Assembly (NCBI RefSeq): GCF_026151205.1
Contig: NC_087074.1
Location: 3,286,001 to 3,350,000, forward strand
Direction of reading: 5' to 3'
Length of the DNA: 64,000 nt
Source of the DNA: Bolinopsis microptera
Lineage: Eukaryota > Ctenophora > Tentaculata > Lobata > Bolinopsidae
Shown here: positions 49,839 through 63,737 of the stretch, piece after piece
Numbering within the stretch: position 1 is the first letter of the stretch
How the letters are laid out: each line of letters starts with the position of its first letter
Translations under genes and position numbers: made by a program
Notes under the pieces: model-generated
Databases searched by the model: none
Seen by the model: the letters and a program-made list of their open reading frames with translations, nothing else
Told to the model about the DNA's origin: nothing

Positions 49839-52800
49839 CAATTTGTAAGATGAATTGAAAAAATGTTATTAGAACAATTGCAAGAATTAATAAAAAGTTT
49901 ATATTTATGATAATTGTGTGATTTTGATATTTATTTTTGTCGCATCGCCCATCTCCATGAATATATTATGGAGTTGTAATATGGATTGGTATGGTCTGGT
50001 TAGTGGTTATATTATAACAATGCTGAATATATGGATTATCATAATAAGGGTTGATGTTGTTTTTCATGTTCAGGGTATCTATTATTGTAATATTTATTTA
50101 TTAGTATTTCATCATTACCAGATTGCATTCGTGTGGTGCGAGTATTTTAAATTGACACTAAATCGATTGTGACTGTCATTCCACGTTCAATTTACTTCAA
50201 ATTATGGCTGTACTAACATTCTGTTTAAATTAATAAACTGTTTTTCAATTAATCCTGACCGGATCGGCTCTAACGCCTTAAGATAAATTAGTTTACAAAC
50301 ACAATTTAAAAATAAAGTATTCGAACATATAATAGGAATTTTATGCATATATTTTAAAGGCAACTTCTAATGTGCTTTCTCTGCACTTCAAAATATGTAA
50401 GTAGGGAAGCTAGCTAATATTTAAAATAAAAAACACCACACCAATTACACCACTCCCATAAACTTCGAAATATATAGAAAAACTACAGCGTTCCACAAAA
50501 ATGTTGCCAGTAGCAAGGAAGATAAAAACAAGAATAATCCTTTAGAAATTTAATAGATCAGTTTCTTTTTGAATGAAAATTTCTTAATGTAAGAAACAAG
50601 CTAATCTAGATGCATATAATCCTTACTATCCATAGTACAGTTTTCCCTACTCAAGATTGCTGTAGTATCATTCCCATAGTTGGTATCCATAGAATGAATG
50701 GTGCGCATGTTGTTCAATCAGGGAATTTGGTCAGGCAGGCTGGTCGCTGATTTTGTAGCAGATTGGCAAATAGACACCAACAACTATTATCATTCGTCCA
50801 ACGTCCGTAATAAATCTTCCCCCTGAAATATAAGATCTCAACTACCAAGTTCTCACTATCGGCCCAATTTTCTGTATTAATAAAATTATAAATAGTGTAT
50901 TGTGAGAAAAAAAATAGTGTATTGAGAGAAAAAAGTGAGAATTAGGAAAATAAAATCGTGGAAAAGTACTTGATACCGATAAACTAAGAGCCGCACCAAA
51001 TTCCGGCTATAAAAAGTAAAAACGTCATTAGAACTAGATATTAGATACCTCAGCAGGTATATCCCTCATAATAGTGTCAGTAGAGCCCGTACTCGACTCT
51101 GAGTTTATAACTCAGGAGCTTGGTCTCCTCTTCGTCCTTATATGTTAAGGAACATCTGCCTCATCAACTGGAAACAAGAACTGTGATTCTTGTCCTATCA
51201 TACCTGTAATGAGATTGAAATTATGGACGGTACAGACCTGGAATGGCTTCTTATAGAACGCCCCTGTGAATTAAAATTTTAAAGGCATAGCCGTTTATCG
51301 ATGGACTTGTTTATAGTTTTTAAAGGTCGTTCATCGTATAAATTGATATAACAGAAAGCAATACTAGGCTATATCTAAGTCGACTGACGCTAAATAAGGT
51401 AGTCTCACAACGTATACGGTATAAGAAGCTGTTCAAGTGTATCAGGAATTGTGAGAGTGACTGATTCTGATCACGAGACTTTACCTTATCATTGAAATTA
51501 GTAAAGAGTTGCAAATGTATATCTTCGTATTGAGTATGTTTACTCTGGGGTTCCTCGGTCTTCTTCAAAATGTCTTGATCTAGGAAGTTTGGTCACATTA
51601 TAGATCATCATTTAGGGGTAATAATGTAACGTTTTCTTCTATGAAAGGTAGAAAAGCAAATTCGGAACAACTACAGAATGAAAAAATAAGATTCTAGTAT
51701 TTAAGAAACCTATAATTAGTAATTACTTGACCATTAAATACTGATTGAAAGGGATTAATCTTACACAATATGAAACCGAATTTCAAATAGGGATAAATTT
51801 TTGGATAAAAAAGTAAGCAAATTAAAAATATTGTTACCTCATTCACCATTAACTAGTAAGTTGTGCTAACCCGATATAATGGGTTGTATTCAAATATCCG
51901 ATCTTCAAGCTGTACTAATAATATGGGTACGTTTGTGGAACCCGGCGAAAAAAAACCGTTATAACTTTATAACGGAGTTTAAGGAGATCTGACATGTTCA
52001 AATCCAAATCTATTCAGATGATTAATTAAAAGAAGTTGTATCATGCTTCTAAAATATCAACCTGTAATGTTAATTACATATGTTCGGAACATCCTCCAGT
52101 AAAACCATAGTTTTAATATTACTATACGATAATATGACACATTATTGTTTCAACAATCAATTCAATTTTAGTCCAACTTGGGGGATTTTGGAGAGTGATA
52201 TTAAAAGTCCATAATAGTTGTACTTGTGACGTATTGTGTAGATTCCGTCATGGGGAAAGGAAGGACACTAATTACTAATAGAATAAATATAATGTCAGGA
52301 TCAATTTTAATTTCCGGCTATTGGCATCTACGAGGAAACGTGGCCGCACTTGATTGTAATAGTATTGATTAAACTAAAATGAATTGTAAAATGGTCACCG
52401 TCACTAGCCAGGAATAATTGGGCCTATATTATCAGTTGGATCGAAAGTCTAGGAAAACTACTCAAAATTTGAGGTATCAATAAGGTATTACTACACTTCT
52501 GACCTGACCCAGAAGTTGCCATCCTTTTTCTTACTTCTAAGCATAATGTGTGACCAGAGACGTGGTGGCACACTATACCAATCTCAGAGACTCACTATCT
52601 GTGACCTACCCCTTGCCAGAGAATAGGCAGTTGCTACAAGTCAATCGTCATGTACTATTAAAATCCGGTAACACGACATCTGTCCGACAGCACTATTTTC
52701 TTGTGTTTGAAGTGAAATCTCAAATTTTCCTACCGTACGAAGTTTCAAGAAAATCGTACGGTAGGATCCGACGTGAACTATTGTCCGAATAACCTATTTT

Positions 52801-54756
52801 CTGAGTAGGACAGATGTCGCCCAATCATAAAATCCAGCTCTTCGTGTTTAATCCTTCAATTTGAGTTGTGATATCTTTCTTGGAAGCTTGATTCCAAGTT
52901 ACCGACACCCATGGTCCCAACTGGCGGCAACCGGTCGAAACCGATGTCTAAATTAGCCACTCTATTCCAAAGAGATGCGGTTTTGGGCTAGTTATTCTTG
53001 CGAAATTCGAAATTGATGCCAATATCACGGTGCAAAATAGAGTCTACATGCTGCGCGCGTCATTATAATAGGCGCGCACGCGCAGAGAACCCTATCACAC
53101 AATCGATACCATGCTAGTAATATAGGTGTTAGGCCATGCTTCCCGATAATTTACACAGGGATGTTTTAGAGCAGCACAAATCAAGACCAAAAACGGCTTC
53201 AAAAGAGCTAATTAGGGCTTAAGAAAATACTTCCTCGGCGTTTCGAGTCATCCCCTAAAACCATCAAAGCCTAACTCAATTTCAAATCGCAAATTAGCAA
53301 GTGTAAAAATGTAAAAAACCAGTCAATGAACGGCTACAGTTTAATCTCAGACCTATCGGCAGAGTATTTACAAATGTGGAACATTTTTTTATTTTCGGAA
53401 CAAGTAAGGAACAGACATTGTGGAAACATGGTCTCAGGCGACGGTTCTAGGAACCAGCATAAATCGCCAATTCAAATAAACCCTTTAGCTCTTGTTAAAA
53501 AAACACTGCTGGCATCTGGGGATGCTTTTTTTCTTTTTTTTTCGAATTCTAGGTCTTTTTAACGAAAAATGTAGAACAAAAGTACATCTACACGACGGTG
53601 GATACACTTGGAACAAAGGGTTTGAATCATGTAATTCTGGATACATAAAACATCATAGTGAATCTAAGATAGTTTTAGTTTAGGGTAAGGCTGAAACTTC
53701 AATAGTGAATATTAGTAAAACTGATCCCATCGAAGGTGGTAATTTTGGTTGGGACATCAAAAAAATACGAGATTTATGAAAGCCCAAATTTGAAAACAAT
53801 GATACCAACTTGTTTTTGTGGGACGCTGGTCCGGTCTGGTTTAAGAAGTCTATTATCTGATATAAAACATCTAAGCAACTAACGGATTGGCAACCCCACC
53901 GCAATTTAGCAGCTGTCCGGTCGAAATAAGGTTGAAAGTTAAAACTTAGTTCTCATTTTCTATCACATATTAAACCGATCAGCAAACATCCAGGCTGTAA
54001 CTTTACTTTACCTGTAGTTGTGGCCTGGTAATTTCTACGGGGCCGGTAGAATGTTAGGAAGATAAGATTCATGATCTTTGTCTTTGAAAAACACCTTAAG
54101 AAACTGTCATGAGTTAAACACAAATATTAATCTGTAAGACATGACTGTTACTCTTTAAGCAGTGAAGCTCATCTATTACAAAGAAGTGAAATTAAGAAAT
54201 TTATACGCGAAGCAAACCAGATAAGTTGAATTGGGTCATCTAAAGCCTATTAATGCTTTTCAAACAAAGTTTCATGTAGTGCATCCTGGGTTTGGACAGG
54301 ATATGCCCGTTTAAAATATTTCCATCACGTTACATTACATAATTCTCAATAAATGTAATAGATTTGTAGTGTTGTAATTAGTTTATGATATTATAGAACT
54401 CTTACATCAATTGGAAAATTTGTATAATCGAATTCAATTATTGCAACGGATTTCACTGAAGAATATAAAATAAGACATTCATTTACGCAAGAATTAATAG
54501 TTTCCGACGAAAACAATAAAGAATTTAAACGCCTGGCTTAGATTATGAAGAAAGAAGCCAGACAGGTATTATATTTTTATATGTTGTGTGTTGACGTCAC
54601 GTTTGGTAGAACTCTGTCGCTGACCATTTAAAAATTAATATATAGATTAATGGCTTACAGAATATTAACGTTAAGTAAGATTTTAATACTGCGAATATTT
54701 GTTCAAATGCGTCAACAGCATGGCTCCAGACTATATCACCAAATGCATCGACATCA

Positions 54757-54975
54757 AGAGTCAACCTGTACGACGTACGTGTACTACGAACTGAACAAGA
54801 CTATTTCCTCCTAAATGTTCCACCTGTTTCAAATTATAGTAAAACTGAGAGAAGTTTTAGTTACTGCGGACCCTCCGTTTGGAAGCAGCTTCCTTATCAA
54901 TTGAGAACATTGACCGATGTTGTCTTGTTTAAAAAAAGACTAAAAACTCATCTCTTTGAAACAGTATTCATATAA
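54757..54975 (+). pseudogene. LINE C-terminal fragment
   Basis: Encodes RTEQDYFLLNVPPVSNYSKT, then SFSYCGPSVWKQLP and LFKKRLKTHLFETVFI then stop: the classic LINE protein end. The following AT-rich DNA with GTGCATCCTGGGTTT probably belongs to its 3'UTR; an earlier partial copy of that UTR lies near 54254-54310. Confidence 0.75.
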
Positions 54976-55299
54976 GTATCATATTAATGCTTTTCAAACA
55001 AAGTCACAACGAATTCTTCATGTAGTGCATCCTGGGTTTCTCATAAAACCCATACTTCATAAAATTCGAAGTTCTTATGTACATATTAATGAGTCGCTTT
55101 AGATGGCTTGAACTGAATCTTTGAATTTTGAGTTATTTATGGCTATAAAGCGATGTATAAATTTCTAGTTATTATAATTGTTATTATTATTTCAGTAAGT
55201 AAGATTTTAAGAATGCGAGTATTTCAGTTAAAAAGAAACACGAAGTCTCCAGTGCAAAGCAAACACCAAACTGACTGGCTCCATTTCAATCAAGTTATA

Positions 55300-56089
55300 C
55301 CTTATCGGACCTTATTTGACCGGAACTTAAATGAACGGACATAATTATGAACGGACATTAAAATGAACGCTCGAAGGCATTCAAAACCATCAAAAATCCA
55401 AATTTGTCCATCTTTTTTTTGGCATTTTTAAAACTTTAGCAGATAATTTGTAAATTAATTTTTCAAACAATGAGCAAGACAGGCAGTCGTTAAGTAGTAA
55501 AAATGTCAAAATATCTATAGATCAGTGTCTATGATTTGATTATGAAAGTTGTGTAAAAACAACAGATACGAAATATGGCCAGATTTGATGATAATAATAT
55601 CACAGGTCATCTTCCTCAAATGGGTTATATCGTGCATTAAATATTCCATGCTTTAAGCATCATATCAGTAATACCTGCTTTTTGAAAACATTTTTTATTC
55701 GACCACCTCGGTCCTGCATTTCAGTGTAAACTTTTACAAGATGTGGAGGTAAATAATAACTCCCAAGAAGTGAACGAGGAAGCCGAAGATCAAGAAAGTG
55801 ATCATGCCATGTGATACTTATGGCATGATAAATTGTATAATAACTCGTTTTTCATTGATCCAATGATATAGTTTAGTCCGAATCCGATGATAGAAATTAC
55901 AATTGACTGAAATTAAAAAGTTGTCATATCCTAAACATGAGTTTGCAGTGGAATAATTTTGGAAAAAATCTCAACGGACTTTAACTTGGACGGACCTTAA
56001 ACGGACGGACTTTATTGGAACGGACATTAAGATGAACGCTAGGACCTCCAGCGTTCAATTAATGTCCGTTCAAATAAGGTCCGATAAGG
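55300..56089. mobile_element. TA-flanked TIR element (790 bp)
   Basis: Left end CCTTATCGGACCTTATTTGA; right end is its exact inverse. A TA dinucleotide flanks each side (55298-55299, 56090-56091), as in Tc1/mariner-type insertions. Many subterminal copies of GAACGGACATTAA. No transposase seen. Confidence 0.8.
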
Positions 56090-58809
56090 TATCCCAACTA
56101 TTATTCATAGTACCTAACTCTGAGAAATTGAGTTGCCTGATTGAACTTACAAGTCGTTTATATACATATTTAAATAGTAATACTATCGAAGTTCAAACAG
56201 TTGAAGAATTCAATATTTGAAATCACTACTCACCTAGCATTTTGAGGGTAGTGGTTCTTAAAATCCTGCAAAACTTTGTAAATAGCCAATGTCAACTTTA
56301 GGCAAAGATGCGTCCTTCATTCAAAAAGGAGACGTTCTTATTATCAAAAATGTTTTATTTTGGCACATAAAGCAATATTAGCCTATTAGTGCTGTAGATA
56401 TTATTGTCAATTTATACCTCATATTTCGAATGAGTTGGAGAGTTAATAGAATAAGAAAACACGCCATATTATTATAATAAAATAGATTTAAAATATAATA
56501 TTCAACATCAACCATATGGTGACAATACTTTAAATGAAATTTCAAATAAGGGCATACTATCAGCTCTTGAATTTAAATACATCATATTTATCCAGTTAAA
56601 TTGCCATATTATAGAAATTTTTAGTCAAGATAATCGAATCTTCCAGCGTGGCGACATTTAAAACACACAGCAACAGTTATATTATCTTATTATGGTCTAT
56701 GATATCTAATTAATGGCTTTACTTATAGAACTCAGTTAAGATTTTTGGAAAATAAACGATGTAGAAATTGTACAGAAACAACCGCGAATAGATGATGCCA
56801 TATTTATGAATCAGCGTATGAATAACGAATATTCAATGTTAGGTAATGTCGTAGGTATGTCGTAGGTAAGATCTTAACGTTGACATTCAACAAGGTACTA
56901 GGTAGGCGAAAACAAATTCTTGTTATCCACGATCACGTGACAGTAGCTAGGCATATTGTTTAGGTAACGGAGCGAAGGGACACGGATTTGATTAAAATTA
57001 TATAGCTTCTTTTGAGGTTCTTATGCTACTGAAGTACCATAAAATAATAATTATCGATTAACATTTCGGGAGAATGACCAGGCAAACACGAATATTACAA
57101 GAAAATGGCCTAAAATCTCAACGAATGACTACGATAGTTAATGCCTACGCTGGCTTTGGGTCGCGAACTGACATTATATAAAAAAATATGAATCTACTAT
57201 CCCCAATTAATACACATCCATTTTTGTTTTAAGCGAAATTTGCTTAGTGAAGACAGTTAAAAGCAGAAATAGTCAGCAAAGTATGTCATGGGATATTCTG
57301 ATAGATCAGGTTATAAATCAACTTCTACAACTGTTAGAAAACATAATATTATCACATACCATACGCGAACACAGAGTGCAAGTGGAATTAATGCAATTGT
57401 TGAGCACTTTATTTTGATCATTGAAACTTTTCTCGGACTAGCATGGTTTATATGAGTATAGAGGACTCTGGTAAACGCAACTAGGGTATTATATAAAAGA
57501 TGTGTGACTTTCTTATCCTAACACGCAATGTTAAACCAGGGTCCAGGCTGACTTTTTAAATGGCTGGGTGTGGCTTGTGCTTAGTTCAGCACATTACAGG
57601 GTATATTAAACGTGAGAAAACCATATCTGTGCGAGTAGTTACAAGTTACTTTGTCTTACTTCTGGTCCACCTGGTATATACTAAAACCAGGTAGTGTTTT
57701 CAGCGAGTCCAACGAATCGTGCAGAACAACAAAAGTCAGTTTAGTTATACATGCTAAAATGATGCACGGCAAATTCATGACCGAATATAAGTTGTAGCAC
57801 TTTCGTAAATTAAGTCATACTTACAAAGGAAAAAGATTTTCATGCGGCAAAGTGCGCGGGAATCATACCACTTTTATCACAGTTGGCAAGGATATGTTTT
57901 AAATGGTTTTAGTCAGTCAATCAATCCTGCAAGGACATTTTCAGGCTAAAAATGTAAATTAAAGGTTGTAACTGGTGACTAAAGCAGCTGTAACGGGATC
58001 TCATCAAAGACATGAAATACATGTATCAAGGCAAATGATACGTTTCTATCTCTTCTCATGTTAATCAAGGAACACTAGTGATTTTGGATTATGAATCACT
58101 CCTATTTAAATATGTATCACATCTGTTTAGCGCTATAAATTAAAATCATCGCGCTGAAATTACTAGCTATTTGATCCGATGGATGCCACCTGTGATTTAC
58201 AATAGCCTATATAATAAGGTAGCAGCAAAATGATGTGTGACAGAAGCCGAGGAAGGGTGCGACGCGAAGCTGATTCCATAAATATCCTATATTACAAAGC
58301 AAAAACTTCAAAATCGGCAAATATATTACAGCTTTACAGGACCAGTATCTGTTGAGCTTCTTGGAAATTCTTTAAATGAGCTAAACTGTATTATCATTTA
58401 AGTTATCTAGAAGGTATGAGATCAGTATCTAACTATTGTTTAAACAAATTGATTCGACACCTCGGTGGTTATTGGCTTCGTGGCTCATCTTCATTATAGA
58501 CAAATTTTCAATCATTTTTAATACTAAAATATGCTTAAAAAAGTCTTTTGAGCGCCAGTCAAAGTGTTCTCCACAATTAAAAGTAAAGCAGTTAGCATAA
58601 TAATATAATATAAAATATAGTTGATTAAATGATTTTAATTCGTGATCTAAACCAATGTCATTTCTAAATCTAAGACAAGGACAAAGTGCACACTGCACAC
58701 AACAAAATATTGCGATGGTTGGCACTATACACTCCAGCAATAAAATAAAAACAAGGACAGTTGATATGTCACATGATAGGTCACGTGACCGATGATAAAT
58801 CACGTGGTT

Positions 58810-61800
58810 CTAATGTCGTCTACGTTTGTCATTATCGCGGTCCATGAATTTGGGAGGACCTCTTCTCACGTCGCCGCCTGGCCTTATGGGCCCAAACTGA
58901 AAGTGTATGGTTATTTACATCCTCTGATCCTAAATTAGTATGGTTAAATTTTACATCCTCCGATCCTTCGTCATTGGAGACTTTTTAAGTTAAACTTTCA
59001 ATCAATGATAATAGCTTCTACTATATTAATAATATGAGTATGGAAATTGGTTATTGTAATTAAGGCAAATAGACAGATAACGGCTTAAACACCTAGTTAA
59101 TTTCAATTCCAGAACATTTTATTAATTTGTTGATACCTATATCTAAAGTATTCAACTGGAGTCAAGAATAAAGCAAACTTTTAAGTAATAATTAAACATA
59201 AGTGTTTCTAAGTGTAGCACCATAAAATAATTGATTCACGATTCTAAGAGTGAAACGGGTTGAAAGCACCTCAGTAGATTCAAATTATAGAAATAATGAA
59301 AAATTATTTTAAGCATGAATTTTTACATAGCAAAAAATAATTCAAATAAGAAAAATATCAATAATTATTGAGAACGGCATAATTTGTGCAATATGGGAAT
59401 TAGCAAATGCATGTTTTCGAATGCATGTTTTGTTTGGCAGTTGAATGAAAGTCGTAGCATCAAATCGGCATCAATCTAGTACATGTTGTATGGAGAATGG
59501 GATTGTGATTCCGATAATTTTTAATGTTCAACAAAATTATTGCGCCGCATTTGATATCACTAAACTATTTAACCAGTGGAGAAAATGTGTACTTGAAAAA
59601 TAAAAGCTATAGTTGGGATTAAATAAGGTCTCCCAATGCAATGTCGCAATTAAAATATTCCATACGTTAATCCGGTCATAATCTTAGCAGGCTAAAACAA
59701 AAACCTTCAATAACACATGTGACTTGGTATGAGTCATGTGACCTGATATGAGTCATGGTAACCCTCAGTGACGGCGCTTATGCTCCTCAGCTCCGTACGT
59801 AATTATCATCGTATAATTGTAACTTGTTTAGACAAATATTAAAACATTTAACTAAGGTAACCTAACACAAATGTGATGTTTCGAAGTCTCAAAACGAGCG
59901 ATACAATCTTACCCTCTATATCGACATGATTGAAACTTCGCTGATCCTTCAATGAATCGCTGCGTGAAAGAACAAATCAATTGCATGGCATGCCGCATAG
60001 GTAATTTCAATCGGGTGATCTGATTTTGCTTATAGTTTGTTTGTCGTTCTATCCATATTATAACAAAATCCGAATCTTTTATAGCTTATCAGAATATGAT
60101 CAAACTGTACGGCTCACGGGCCTTATTGATTGAGGCGAAAGGATGGATGGACTCTCCACTTTAAAACATAGAATATGATGGCTGTCGACTGTCATATTTT
60201 AATCGCAATTCAGTGGCTAGCTCGGAGTAATTGTTGGATTCCGTTGTAATATCACTGCAGAGTACCTTTAAATCAGCAAATAGCCCCACCATGGGATTTT
60301 AAAAGCAGGTCTATAGATCCAAGAGATTTCAAAGATGACAGCTATTGAAGAAACTATTATCTAAAACTTATATAATTCATTAGATTCAATGTGAATTGTT
60401 GCGATCTTTTAAATCGATGAATCTCAGATACTAAATTGAGTCATGGTGATTCATAGATTCATAATTGATCATCATAATTCAAAAAATGGGTGTATACGAT
60501 CGCTGTTTACAATATAGTAAATATTTTGAATCAGATTCAAATGTCACTCAGCAACAAGTTAATGATGTTTTAAAATATTTCATTGACAAGATCGTAAGCA
60601 ACTTTAAGTGGTAAGGATATGGTTCTAAGACAGAATTACCTTATTAACTAGACTAGTCACAGGAGCAGCCTTCTTACTGAGAATAGCTGAATCTTTTAAA
60701 AACAATAAATATGACCACCTCAACAAGACCTCCTATCGTAGGTCGAAGACTTTTACTGATGGAGTTAAATACATATTTTCACAAAAATACCTAACATGAA
60801 AAAGCTTGTAGTATTATCAAATAAAAAGACGAAACGACATTTTGACTGTGAAAGGTATGCAATGTTTATTGAAGTGGTATTTCACGGGGAGAAAAACAAG
60901 TCTCAGAAAATAATAAGGTGAATCCATGAATTAAATCTACAAAAATTTCTTGAAAAAAAAAGAAGTGGGATCATGATAAAACGAATTTCAGAGAAGTGAT
61001 GAAATGATACCCTGCAAGAAATCAAATCTAACCTGTTCGCGGCGGTCCATGTCTCCAGGATGTCTCATCCCTGGGTGTGGTGGCATACCGGGGTGTGGCG
61101 GCATCCCCCCTGGCCCAGGAGGCGGCATCCCATGTGGAGGCATCCCTCCGGGACCGTGCATGCCGTGGGGGTGCATGTGAGGAGGAGGTAATCCAGGGCC
61201 GCCGTGAGGACCTACACCTGGTCCACCGTGGTGAGGAGGCCCACCAGGTCCGTGTGGCGACATTCCGTGGGGCGGCATTCCTCCGTGTCCGTGGTGCATT
61301 CCACCAGGAGGCATGTTTGGTGGAGGATGGTTAGGAGGACCATTTTGCATCATTGGGGGGCCGTCACCATCAGGGAAACCTGGTCCCTGGGATATGTATA
61401 TCAATAATTGAATATGGGAATTTTGATAACCACTTTTCGTATAATATCGGAAAGTGTCATGAAAAAAGTGTCATGAAATAAATCAATTTATATGAATGTT
61501 TTAGATTTCTGAAATTTCGATCAGGGTATTTTGATTAATTTACACATTACACTGGTCTCGTGCACAGAGTTATAATTTGACAGGTTACAGTTTTCCTGTT
61601 ACATAGCGTATAGTGCATCTTGTAATGTTTCGATTAATTATCTGATGTAAGAGCTGTCGAATCTTGTGTACGTGGCGGAAGAGCAATTTGAAATTTTGTA
61701 GCGTGATGCACTACTGGGTCGCGCCGAGCTGCAAAGGATTGAGATCGTGAATAAATTTAAAATCCTCACGGGGAGGGATCAAACCTTCTGATCAGGGTTG

Positions 61801-63737
61801 AACATGCTGGGGAGGAGGAGGACCAGGAGGGCCTCCCGGTCCGTGGGGAGGCGGTGGAGCTAAGGGTCCCACTGACATTCTACCTTCTCTTATCTCCTTC
61901 TCCTGATATCGGAATGTGTTAGGGACTGATAGCGACCTGGTTCAGTATTTTATGATTTAAATAATAGCCTAATAATCATGATAATCTAAGAAAACTGCAC
62001 TTATTGCATATATATAACTATATAATACAATTGAGGCCTACCCTTTGAGCGATCTCCCAGTCGATTTGTCTACGTTTCATCTCCTCTTGTTTGGCCAATT
62101 CTTCCAATTTTCGGTGTTCCTCTTGTCTTCTCATTTCCTCCTAATAAGATTGCAACTGTTGATCTTATCTTACGTTACAAATCCTGACCTTCAGTCAAGA
62201 AGTCTTTGAGCGTTTCAATTTGATTAAATAACATTTGCGGACCAGAACATGGCAACATAATCTCAGTATTTAGAACAAATTCTGCTGCTCTAAGCTCGTA
62301 CCGCTTTCCTGAGTTCCTGTAACTTGTAAAGCTCATCATTCTTCCTCCACTCTTCCTCCTTTCTCATCACTTCCGTCTTCCTTAGCATCTCTTCTTGCTC
62401 TGAAACGATTCATTTTAAATGTATTTCACGACTAAAACAAAATCCAGTTAAATCATTTTATTAATTTAATTAAATTCCAATGTTAATGAAAACCCAGGCC
62501 AGGTTGAGTTAACGTACCTTCCAAAGCTCTCATCATTTCATCCATAAGTTTCCTCCTTGCAGCACGCATTTCATTTTCCAGTTCCTCCTTTTGCTTACGT
62601 TCGATCTCATCCAACGCTTTCCAGCGTAGCGCTAATTCATGATCAAAGGTTTGTGGAATAGCGAATCTTGGTGGCACCTCTCTGAAGTTAAGACAAATTA
62701 ACAATCTAAAACTCTTCAATTACTATGACTTAGATAAAATTGGGTATGATCAATGATGGTAAAACATTCATGATGGTCAATTCAATATAGACTGGATATG
62801 ACAAGCAGTAGATTTGAATCCAATGTAATTCCCAAAACCTGTCACGATAGTACTCCTTCGTCTTCTTTAGAGCCTCCTCGTAGACATCATCAAAATCATC
62901 CTCAGTTGGAGAAAGCTGCACATTGACGGACATTGGGAGTCTGGTGAGGAGAAAAGCGCCTTGGGTGCAAGCACTAACACAGTCATCTGCAGCTTTGCGC
63001 TTTGCAAACAACACAAATCCGTAGCCTTTCGGAGAGCCTTTCTCATCACAAACAACATGGCACATCTCAATCTCGCCAAATTGACTGAAAAAAAAGAAGT
63101 TAATTTCCTAAATTTCAACCGTTTGCAAGTGTTAAAAACAAAACATTAATCTGGTAGTTACATAAGATAAGACTCCTTCTTGGGACATTTAAACCTAAAC
63201 CAGATTTTATAGAATAAGATACATGAACATTTGCTAAGGATAAATTTTTACCGCACCTAAAAGCACTCTCCAGGAGTTCCACACTAACAAAAGGTGGAAG
63301 ATTTGTAATCTTTACATAGGATTGAACCGTTGAAAACTTTACTCTGATATTCTTGCCTTTCTGTAGGCTATGGTCGAGCTCTGTCTTTGCTTTTAAAGCT
63401 GACGCTCTTGTTTCCTGAACATTTGAAGGTGAATCAATAGGATAGAACCCGCTAGTTATTCTTTGCAAAAATAGGTGTCATGCAGTACGTACCAAATGTT
63501 GTGAAAATACTAAATAGCAAGAAACTTCAAACACAGTAACTATTATAACATTAAAAGGCAGGAAATACTCACACATCTGACGAATCCGAAACCTTTCTCC
63601 TTGTGCAAGAACACCTCACTAACATCACTGTGAGGTTTGAACAACTCTCTTAGCCATTCTTCGTCCACTTCATTTGGCAGAGACCCTATGAACAACCTGG
63701 CCCGGATGTTGAACCTTTTCTCTTTTCTGTGTCCCAT
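58810..63737 (-). CDS. DBHS-family RNA-binding protein (NONO/PSPC1/SFPQ-like)
   Basis: Nine exons (63573-63737, 63257-63414, 62839-63084, 62518-62681, 62302-62399, 62042-62140, 61804-61902, 61033-61386, 58810-58896) join in phase into 489 residues. Domains: RRM1 (ARLFIGSLP, KGFGFVRC), RRM2 (VKITNLPPFVSVELLESAFS, GYGFVLFA), the NOPS segment (FAIPQTFDHELALRWKAL), a long charged coiled coil (about 240-370), a 118-residue Gly/Pro/His/Met-rich exon, and a C-terminal basic signal KRRRH. DBHS proteins dimerise and act in nuclear RNA retention, splicing and transcription. The donor of exon 7 is ambiguous: without splicing at 61803 the frame meets TGA two codons later, giving a form without the GPHM tail. 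AACTAG ends three bases before the ATG. Confidence 0.93.
58897..61032 (-). other. Last DBHS intron (2.1 kb)
   Basis: AT-rich, without a recognisable gene. Near 59710-59760 there is a short TATGAGTCATGTGACCTG tandem. Nothing else distinctive. Confidence 0.4.

Larger units (their letters stand above)
49839..58809. other. 9-kb region without recognisable genes
   Basis: After the shugoshin polyadenylation signal I find only short, featureless frames. Identified pieces are a hairpin at 52728-52766 (CCTACCGTACGA and complement) inside a larger CGACATCTGTCC inverted pair (about 52674-52817), a LINE fragment at 54757, a direct repeat of GTGCATCCTGGGTTT (about 54283 and 55024), and a TA-flanked element at 55300. 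Unrecognised genes with tiny exons cannot be excluded. Confidence 0.5.

Noticed and set aside
53492-53683. Frame ending in a Cys/His-containing segment (KVHLHDGGYTWNKGFESC)
   Set aside because: Could be a transposase scrap, but nothing around it supports a gene or a named family.
58429-58803. 124-codon frame on - downstream of the DBHS gene
   Set aside because: No homology recognised and it lies directly 3' of the DBHS stop, where untranslated sequence is expected.
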